A stretch of DNA of 64,000 bases, taken from the NCBI RefSeq assembly GCF_007827955.1, contig NZ_VITR01000012.1:124001-188000 (forward strand). Reading direction: 5' to 3'. Under the pieces are notes generated by a model. The model worked only from the letters and a program-made list of their open reading frames with translations, did no database searches and had not been told where the DNA came from. Source of the DNA: Nitrospirillum pindoramense (GTDB taxonomy: Bacteria; Pseudomonadota; Alphaproteobacteria; Azospirillales; Azospirillaceae). Below are positions 58,474-64,000 of the stretch, piece by piece (the first letter of the stretch is position 1; every line of letters starts with the position of its first letter). The position numbers and the translations under genes are program-made.

Positions 58474-59436
58474 ATGGATATTGGCACAATGCGCGCCGGG
58501 GTCGCCTTGGGCGGCGACGCCATCCGGATTATCGGGTCCTGGCCCGCGCTTTTGACCATAACGCTGGCCATCGCCGCAGCCCTGCGCGGCCTGGCGCGCC
58601 GTCGTGCCGTTATCCGTGCCCGCCGTTCCGTCCCGCCCTGTTCGACGGGCGACGGGGAGGGGATGCCGGACAGCCAGCGTTTGGACGGCCAGTGTTTGGG
58701 GGGCCAGCGTCCGGAAACCCTGCATCCGCAAGGCCTGCCCGCCGACGCCCTTGCCTTGCTGGACAAGGCCCAGTCCCAAATGATCCATCGCCTGCGCGCG
58801 GCCAGTGCCTTGCGTGACAATGAAACGGCCGCGCATACCGACAGGGTGGGCCAGATGGCCCGCCACCTGGCGCTGCTGGCAGGGTGCGAGGCGGACTTCG
58901 CTGCTCAGTTGGCGCTGGCGGCGCCCCTGCACGACGTGGGCAAGATCGGCATCCCCGACGCCATCCTGTTGAAGCCCGGCCCGCTGGAGGCGGCGGAATG
59001 GGATGTGATGAAGACCCACACCACCATCGGGGCCGGCATCTTGATGGGCAGCGGCCTGCCGCTGCTCGACCTGGCGGCGGAGGTGGCGCTGTGCCATCAC
59101 GAGCGCTGGAACGGCCAGGGATATCCCCGGGCGTTGAAGGAAACGGCCATCCCCTTGTCCGGTCGCATCGTGGCCCTGGTGGACGTGTTCGACGCCCTGA
59201 TGTCGGCCCGCCCCTACAAGGCGCCTTGGCCCTTGTCACGCTCCCTCGCCTATATCGCGGCCGAGGCCGGTGTTCATTTCGATCCCAGCCTGGTGCGGTT
59301 GTTCATGAACCATATCCAGGACTTCATCGCCATCCGGGAACGCGACCGTGACGAAGGGGCCAGGGTGGAGGCGGCCTTGGCACAGGATCGCGACGAAGCG
59401 TCAGCCGCCCAGGTTATCCCGTTGCCCCGCCGCTGA
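58474..59436 (+). CDS. HD-GYP domain protein, putative c-di-GMP phosphodiesterase
   Basis: 320 residues from the ATG at 58474, after a GGGGGAG about 8-10 bases before. One membrane segment near 20-38, a basic linker, then the HD-GYP domain: H153-D154 in L-H-D-V-G-K-I-G-I-P-D, H208-H209 in C-H-H-E-R-W-N-G-Q-G-Y-P and the D-V-F-D-A-L motif. All metal ligands expected for c-di-GMP hydrolysis appear present. No receiver or PAS domain is attached, so control may come through the membrane anchor. Lower c-di-GMP favours swimming, which fits the flagellar genes nearby. Confidence 0.92.
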   Translation: MDIGTMRAGVALGGDAIRIIGSWPALLTITLAIAAALRGLARRRAVIRARRSVPPCSTGDGEGMPDSQRLDGQCLGGQRPETLHPQGLPADALALLDKAQSQMIHRLRAASALRDNETAAHTDRVGQMARHLALLAGCEADFAAQLALAAPLHDVGKIGIPDAILLKPGPLEAAEWDVMKTHTTIGAGILMGSGLPLLDLAAEVALCHHERWNGQGYPRALKETAIPLSGRIVALVDVFDALMSARPYKAPWPLSRSLAYIAAEAGVHFDPSLVRLFMNHIQDFIAIRERDRDEGARVEAALAQDRDEASAAQVIPLPRR

Positions 59437-60186
59437 AGGGCGGTGTAATCCCCTGGGCTTCCGCCTCACTTTCCCGTCCCCACTTCCCCGCATGGCTGAT
59501 CTGCTCCTCGGCGTCCACGGCTCGCCGGCACCAGGGCCGCCTGCGACCAATTGTCTGAAACGGCTGATGCAAGCGGTTTCACGCAGCCCGGCGCGCCCGC
59601 TGTGCCAGATGGATGAAGTTCGACGACGGACAGACCCCCGTGCGGGCTGAAATCCGCGCAATTCCAGGCCCGCCGGGTCATCGTCCGCATGCGGCCCGCC
59701 TGGTGGCGGAGTGGCCGCTGGCCCCAATGACGCCCCGACCGCCCCATCGGCGTCCAACCGCGCCGGCCACCGTTCCGCCGGGAAACGACAAAACCGGCAT
59801 ATTAATCGTCCCTGCAAGCGACAGCTTTCCGCGGGTCGTCCGTATAACGACAAAAGCGCACTTAATTCCTGTCGCCCCGAGGAAGAGTTGGCTGAAGTGC
59901 CAAGGGGAGGCGCCCCTGTCCGGGCAGATTTGGACGGGACGCTGGGATTGGTTGCGAGATTGCATCGGTGTGTTGGGCCCGAGCGATAGTGAGTGCCATT
60001 TCTGCAATGGCCTAAGTTGATTTCGCAACTGTCGGCGGTTCCCTTCCCGCCGACAGCGCGCGGAACCAGCCGGCGGGTATGGAATGGCGGTGTCGGGCGG
60101 TTTCGCCCCCAAGCCTGTGGGCGCCTCCTGTCCAGGACGCGCGACCCAGGGCTACGGGGGCCGACCAAACAAGTGGGTTTGCAGAC
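59437..60186. other. Long intergenic region with a 17-bp inverted repeat
   Basis: 750 bp without a credible gene; frames on both strands have no pattern or ribosome site. GCCATT-TCTGC-AATGGC at 59995-60011 is a perfect 6-bp inverted repeat with 5-bp spacer, about 175 bp before the small gene at 60187, and could be an operator for the MarR-type protein encoded in that operon. Nothing else stands out. Confidence 0.4.
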
Positions 60187-60408
60187 ATGAAGATCAAAAG
60201 CGTCATCGTCATTGAAGTGGAAGCCGAGGACTTCGTGGCGGCCGGTGATCACCAGGCGAACATCCGTCGTCTCTTTGAGCCGATCATGACCACGTATCCT
60301 CAGGCCAACCTCACGTTTTCGCAGGTGAAGCAGCGCGCGGCGTCCCAGGTGCGGCCGTCCCTGCGCCTGGCGTCCAACACGGGGAACATGCATCACTATG
60401 ACAGCTGA
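60187..60408 (+). CDS. Hypothetical 73-residue protein in operon with MarR regulator
   Basis: ATG at 60187 (frame open to 60079; upstream part not protein-like; weak ribosome site). The product begins M-K-I-K-S-V-I-V-I-E-V-E-A-E-D-F-V-A-A-G-, an alternating strand pattern, followed by a helix (H-Q-A-N-I-R-R-L-F-E-P-I-M) and a strand plus helix (A-N-L-T-F-S-Q-V-K-Q-R-A-A). It looks like a compact alpha/beta domain. I recognise no family. It overlaps the MarR gene by 11 bp, so the two are almost certainly made together and may act together. Confidence 0.7.
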   Translation: MKIKSVIVIEVEAEDFVAAGDHQANIRRLFEPIMTTYPQANLTFSQVKQRAASQVRPSLRLASNTGNMHHYDS

Positions 60409-60829
60409 TCAGAACGACGGCCGCCACCGGCAGCGCAGTGCGCCCCTGGCGACCTTGGAAGCCATGCGGGCGGTGGATGAGCAGTTCTCGCTGCAGGAGG
60501 CCTGCGGCTTCCTCTACATTTGCGAGAACGAGGGCATCAGCCTGCGGGAACTGGGCCTGCTGCTGCGGGCGCAGCCGCACACCGTCTCCCGCATCGTGGC
60601 CCGCCTCTCCACGGGGTTCGGCAACCGCGCCTCGGACCTGGTGGAGGCGCGCACCCTGCACCATGACAACCGTGTCCGCACCTTGCACCTGACCGAACGC
60701 GGCCGGTCTTTGTGCCGGACGCTGAACAGCATCGTCCTCCAGGCCGTTCCCATCATCGATGATGGCGACGACGCCCCGTCCACCAGCCGTTCGCCGGCCA
60801 GCACCTCCTGGGCGTCCGCCACGGCCTGA
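60398..60829 (+). CDS. MarR-type winged-helix regulator
   Basis: 143 residues; its ATG lies inside the end of the previous gene. The winged helix is visible: G-F-L-Y-I-C-E-N-E-G-I-S-L-R-E-L-G-L-L-L-R-A-Q-P-H-T-V-S-R-I-V-A-R-L, then the wing D-N-R-V-R-T-L-H-L-T-E-R-G-R-S-L. The N-terminal helix is short and the C-terminal dimer helix ends in a Ser/Thr/Ala tail, so it is near the small end of the family. Its ligand and targets are unknown; likely targets are its own operon and the convergent curA-like gene region. Confidence 0.85.
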   Translation: MTADQNDGRHRQRSAPLATLEAMRAVDEQFSLQEACGFLYICENEGISLRELGLLLRAQPHTVSRIVARLSTGFGNRASDLVEARTLHHDNRVRTLHLTERGRSLCRTLNSIVLQAVPIIDDGDDAPSTSRSPASTSWASATA

Positions 60830-60843
60830 TCCTGAGCCGCGGT

Positions 60844-60868
60844 CCCCGGCGGCGCTTGGTCGCCGGGG
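60844..60868. terminator. Hairpin after the MarR gene
   Basis: CCCCGGCG (60844-60851) and CGCCGGGG (60861-60868), 9-base loop, then CGCGTTCC. The stem is good but the T-run weak. A second hairpin, GGTGTGGA (60914-60921) with TCCACACC (60935-60942), ends 6 bp from the stop codon of the convergent reductase gene. Confidence 0.55.
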
Positions 60869-60947
60869 CGCGTTCCTTATCGGTTGGCTGCATCGGTTGG
60901 CCGCGCGGCCAATGGTGTGGAAGGGTCTTGCCCGTCCACACCATGGG

Positions 60948-61961
60948 TCAGTCAGCGACCTTCAACACCAGCTTGCCGAAGTTCTCCCCGCTGAAAAGCT
61001 TCAGCAGGGTGGCGGGGAAGGCGTCCACGCCCCCCGTCGCGATATCCTCGCGGCTGACCAGCCGGCCTTCCTTGATCCAGGCGCCGATATCGGCCACCGC
61101 CAGCGGATAGCGATCGGCGTAATCGAACACCACCATGCCCTCCATGCGGGCGCGGTTGACCAGCAGCGACAGATAGTTCGCCGGTCCCTTCACCGCCGTG
61201 GTGTTGTTGTATTGCGAGATGGCGCCGCACACGACGATGCGGGCCTTGCGCGCCAGCTGCGCCAGCACCGCCTCCAGGATGTCGCCGCCGACATTGTCGA
61301 AATAGACGTCCACGCCGCTGGGGCAGTGGGTGCGCAATTCCTGACGGATGTCGCCGGCCTTATAGTCGATGGCGGCGTCGTAGCCCAACGTCTCCACGGC
61401 GTAGCGGCACTTCTCCGGGCCCCCGGCGATGGCGACGGTGCGGCATCCCTTGATCTTGGCGATCTGCCCCACCACCGCGCCCACGGCGCCCGTGGCGGCG
61501 GACACCACCACCGTGTCGCCCGGCTTGGGCTGGCCCACGTCCAGCAGGCCGAAATAGGCGGTCATGCCCGGCATGCCCAGGACACTCAGGTGGACGGGCA
61601 AGGGGGCCAGGGTGGGATCCACCTTGGTCAAGGCCTTCGCCGCCAGGGTCGCGTACTCCTGCACGCCCAGGGCGCCGCTGACATGGTCCCCGACGGCCAG
61701 GCCGGGGGCGGCGCTGGCCACCACGCGGCCGATGCCGCCGGCGCGCATGACCTCGCCCAGGCCCACGGGCGGGATGTAGGACTTGCCCTCGTTCATCCAG
61801 CCGCGCATGGCCGGGTCCAGCGACAGGTACAGGGTCTGCACCAGCACCTCGCCCTCGGCCGGCGGGCGCGCCGGTTCTTCCGTGCGCTGCCAGTCGCCGT
61901 CCTTGGGCAGGCCGACGGGGCGGGCCGCCAGGCGGATCTGGTGATTGGTGGGCGTGCTCAT
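60948..61961 (-). CDS. NADP-dependent double-bond reductase (CurA/PTGR family)
   Basis: 337 residues, ATG at 61961 (GGGAG 11 bases before). The sequence starts N-H-Q-I-R-L-A-A-R-P-V-G-L-P and has S-L-D-P-A-M-R-G-W-M, M-P-G-M-T-A-Y-F-G-L and the nucleotide motif S-A-A-T-G-A-V-G-A-V-V-G-Q, all standard for zinc-free medium-chain reductases such as CurA and prostaglandin reductase. It reduces alpha,beta-unsaturated carbonyls with NADPH in the cytoplasm. The divergent gap to the next gene is 200 bp and holds that gene's terminator. Confidence 0.93.
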   Translation of the reverse strand: MSTPTNHQIRLAARPVGLPKDGDWQRTEEPARPPAEGEVLVQTLYLSLDPAMRGWMNEGKSYIPPVGLGEVMRAGGIGRVVASAAPGLAVGDHVSGALGVQEYATLAAKALTKVDPTLAPLPVHLSVLGMPGMTAYFGLLDVGQPKPGDTVVVSAATGAVGAVVGQIAKIKGCRTVAIAGGPEKCRYAVETLGYDAAIDYKAGDIRQELRTHCPSGVDVYFDNVGGDILEAVLAQLARKARIVVCGAISQYNNTTAVKGPANYLSLLVNRARMEGMVVFDYADRYPLAVADIGAWIKEGRLVSREDIATGGVDAFPATLLKLFSGENFGKLVLKVAD

Positions 61962-62108
61962 GGGCGGATTTCTCCCGGTATCGAAGGGCCGGCGTGCCCC
62001 GGCCTTGGCTGACGCGGGACGCAGCCTACCGCCAAGCGGGCGGAACCGGTATATCGAAAATCATCGATACAATTTTATTTTGCACAACATATTGCCAACA
62101 AAGGAAAA

Positions 62109-62130
62109 CGGCGGGCCCGGGGACCCGCCG
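62109..62130 (-). terminator. Terminator of the TonB-dependent receptor gene
   Basis: CGGCGGG (62109-62115) pairs with CCCGCCG (62124-62130); on the minus strand the stem is followed by TTTTCCTTTG. It begins 32 bp after the receptor stop codon. Confidence 0.8.
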
Positions 62131-62161
62131 CTCCAACGCTTTCGCTCGTAGATGCCGCCGA

Positions 62162-64000
62162 TCAGAAGTCGGCGGTGACGCCCAGGAAGAAGGTCCGGCC
62201 CAAGGTGTCGTAGATGCCGGGGAAGGTGTTGCCGTTGCCGTAGTTCGACGTGCCCGAGATGCCGTAGACGTTGCTGTCCAGGATGGGCGGGTCCTTGTCG
62301 AACAGGTTGTTCACGCCGAAGCGCACCGTGTAGTGGTCATATAGGGTGGCCGACATGGCGATGTCGAAGTAGCTGTAGGAATTGATACGGCCGTCGGCCT
62401 TGTCGTAGTCGCCGGACAGCAGGGCGTTGCTGGTGTTCTGGTCCAGCTTCACGCCACCGATGTACCGCCAGTTGCCCGACAGGTCGAAGTTCCACGGCGT
62501 CTGCCAGGTGACGCGCATGGTGTGGCGCCACATGGGGGTGGGCTGGCCGCAGGTCACGCCGAACAGGCCCTTGCAGTTGAAGGCGCTTTCACCAGGCTGC
62601 TGCTGCACCAGGTAGTTGGCCATCCAGGTGCCGTTGAAGTTGAACAGCACGGAACCGCGGTCCTTCACGTTCAGGTCTTCCAGGTCCAGCAGGTAGTTCA
62701 GGCCGATGTCCACGCCCTGCTCGTTCAGGTAACCGGTGTTCAGCTCGGTATCGATGATGTAGCCGCCGGTCAGCGCCAGGCTGCCGTTGCTGGCGCGGTG
62801 CACCAGACCGCAGTAGTAGCTGTCGCCGGTGTTCAGGCATTGGTTCAGGATGGACGACACCGACAGGGTGCTGATCAGGTCGGTCACGCGGATATCGAAA
62901 TAATCGATGGTGGCCGAGAAGTTGTGCATGAAGGTCGGCGTGATCACCGTGCCGATGGTCCAGGTGTCGGCCGTTTCGGGCTTCAGCGCGGTATTGCCGC
63001 CGCTCAGCACGTTGCACTGTGAGGAGGTGCATTCCGCGATGGTGCCGTACTGGGCGGCGGTGACGCCGGTACGGGCGCACTGGGCCAGCGAGGCCGACGG
63101 GCTGGAGCCCGCGCAGGGGTCGGAGGCGGAGGTCAGGCCGACGGTCTGGGTGGAATAGAGTTCCAGGATGCTGGGCGCGCGGACGGCGCGGTTGAAGCCG
63201 CCGCGGAAGCTGACATCGGACACCGGGGCATAGGTCAGGCTGGTCTTCCAGCTGTCCACGGTGCCGGACGAGCTGTAGTCCGACCAGCGGTAGCCGGCGT
63301 CCAGGACCAGGGACTTGGCCCATTCGCGGCCCTCGATCAGCGGCACGCGCAGTTCGCCGTACAGTTCCTTCACATCATAGGAACCGCTGGAGTTCTGGGT
63401 GGCGCCGCCGGAGCCGGCCAGGTCGCCCGAGGAGTTCTCCTCGTCCACCTTCAGGTTCAGGCCTTCCTTGCGGTATTCGGTGCCGAAGGCGATGGCGACG
63501 GGGTTTTTGGCCAGCGGGCTCTGCGCGCCGAATTGGCCGAAGTCGCCGGTGACGGAGCCGCTGACCACGTCCTGGGTGACGTTACCCTCCTTGAAGGAGG
63601 TGGTCTTGATGTAGTTCCAGGCGTCGCTGCTGATGCCGTTCAGCGAGAAGATGTTCAGCGGCACGCAGTTCAGGTCGGTGCCGTCGACGACCGACTGGCA
63701 GGTGGCGACCCCGTTCACGTTCACGACGTTCAGGGCCTTCTGGACCTTGGAGATGGAAACGTCGTTCTCGTAATGCTCGGTGTAGATCACCTCGGAATGC
63801 TGGGCGGAAACGTCGTAGCTCCAGCCGCCGCCCAGGTCGCCCTTGGTGCCGATGACATAGCGGTAATCGGTGTGGCGGATGTCGTCGTAGCGCTCCATGC
63901 CCGACCCGCTGAAGCGCAGGCCGATGGTGCCCGACCAGTTGGCGCTGGTGCCGGCGTTGCTGCCGCACAGCGCCGTCGCTTCCGACGCCGACATCAGCGG
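62162..64000 (-). CDS. TonB-dependent outer membrane receptor, C-terminal part (5' end outside the window)
   Basis: About 612 residues, open to the window edge, so the signal, TonB box and plug are missing. What is seen is the beta-barrel: repeated amphipathic strands (Y-R-Y-V-I-G-T-K-G-D-L, V-S-F-R-G-G-F-N-R-A-V-R-A-P-S-I-L-E-L-Y) and the conserved end V-N-N-L-F-D-K-D-P-P-I ... T-L-G-R-T-F-F-L-G-V-T-A-D-F with terminal Phe. Segments such as L-K-P-E-T-A-D-T-W-T-I-G are typical of the receptors abundant in Caulobacter, sphingomonads and some azospirilla, which import siderophores, sugars or peptides. It has several Cys pairs in its loops. The substrate cannot be assigned. Confidence 0.92.
   Translation of the reverse strand, partial: PLMSASEATALCGSNAGTSANWSGTIGLRFSGSGMERYDDIRHTDYRYVIGTKGDLGGGWSYDVSAQHSEVIYTEHYENDVSISKVQKALNVVNVNGVATCQSVVDGTDLNCVPLNIFSLNGISSDAWNYIKTTSFKEGNVTQDVVSGSVTGDFGQFGAQSPLAKNPVAIAFGTEYRKEGLNLKVDEENSSGDLAGSGGATQNSSGSYDVKELYGELRVPLIEGREWAKSLVLDAGYRWSDYSSSGTVDSWKTSLTYAPVSDVSFRGGFNRAVRAPSILELYSTQTVGLTSASDPCAGSSPSASLAQCARTGVTAAQYGTIAECTSSQCNVLSGGNTALKPETADTWTIGTVITPTFMHNFSATIDYFDIRVTDLISTLSVSSILNQCLNTGDSYYCGLVHRASNGSLALTGGYIIDTELNTGYLNEQGVDIGLNYLLDLEDLNVKDRGSVLFNFNGTWMANYLVQQQPGESAFNCKGLFGVTCGQPTPMWRHTMRVTWQTPWNFDLSGNWRYIGGVKLDQNTSNALLSGDYDKADGRINSYSYFDIAMSATLYDHYTVRFGVNNLFDKDPPILDSNVYGISGTSNYGNGNTFPGIYDTLGRTFFLGVTADF

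Noticed and set aside
59401..60396. 331-residue minus-strand frame
   Set aside because: Runs antisense through the end of the HD-GYP gene, a non-coding stretch and the small gene at 60187; no recognisable sequence.
1..64000. tRNA, rRNA, insertion sequences, prophage or known riboswitches
   Set aside because: Looked for on both strands; no cloverleaf-like sequence, transposase, integrase or recognised riboswitch core was seen by eye. A covariance-model search could still find a small RNA.

Overview
The window is GC-rich DNA from an alphaproteobacterium, most likely of the Azospirillaceae (Azospirillum, Nitrospirillum or Niveispirillum-like). The evidence is an FlbT-type flagellin regulator, alphaproteobacterial-type flagellin, S46 dipeptidyl-peptidases, a TonB-dependent receptor and dense tandem RND/MFS efflux genes. 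It is part of a secondary replicon (chromid or megaplasmid), because it carries a complete replication and partition module: parB and parA on the minus strand, about 1.1 kb of non-coding origin DNA, then a replication initiator of the RPA (RepA, PF10134-like) type on the plus strand. No rRNA, tRNA, IS element or CRISPR array was recognised.

Layout. 1-2.4 kb: 5' part of a DUF885 protein, a family-4 glycosyltransferase and a small secreted protein, all minus strand. 2.7-6.5 kb: a tiny ORF, a chemoreceptor and a BMP-family periplasmic binding protein. 6.5-9 kb: an Ada alkylation-response regulator overlapping a 2OG-Fe(II) oxygenase, then a small ORF divergent from a cysteine-free CsoR/FrmR-type repressor with a G-tract palindrome. 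9.1-14.8 kb: a DUF1612/HTH-like protein, parB, parA, the origin and repA. 14.9-20 kb: two paralogous S46 dipeptidyl-peptidases flanking a small secreted protein. 20.3-28.2 kb: HlyD-MFS-outer-membrane-factor efflux operon, TetR regulator, a second outer membrane factor and a heparan-alpha-glucosaminide N-acetyltransferase-like membrane protein. 28.2-31.6 kb: OmpR-type two-component pair and an FkbM-like methyltransferase. 31.6-39.4 kb: mdtABC-type RND pump, minus strand. 40.1-45.9 kb: ABC importer (fused permease plus ATPase) and a prolyl oligopeptidase. 46-57.3 kb: an acyl-adenylate ligase/ketoreductase/KAS III set next to flbT, flagellin, a FlaG-like protein and two TPR-glycosyltransferases. 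57.3-64 kb: MBL hydrolase, HD-GYP protein, a small protein with a MarR regulator, a CurA-like reductase and the 3' part of a TonB-dependent receptor.

The most informative non-coding DNA is the origin at 12.7-13.8 kb. It holds a 17-bp iteron family spaced at about 22 bp, inverted outlying copies, a near-consensus DnaA box, an AT-richer segment and a striking cluster of GANTC sites (the CcrM methylation target of alphaproteobacteria). One further iteron copy and two inverted 17-18 bp palindromic elements (candidate parS) sit just beyond the 3' end of parB. The 46-57 kb segment looks like a flagellin synthesis and decoration locus in which acyl-chain enzymes are neighbours of TPR-glycosyltransferases; the functional link between those halves is inference.
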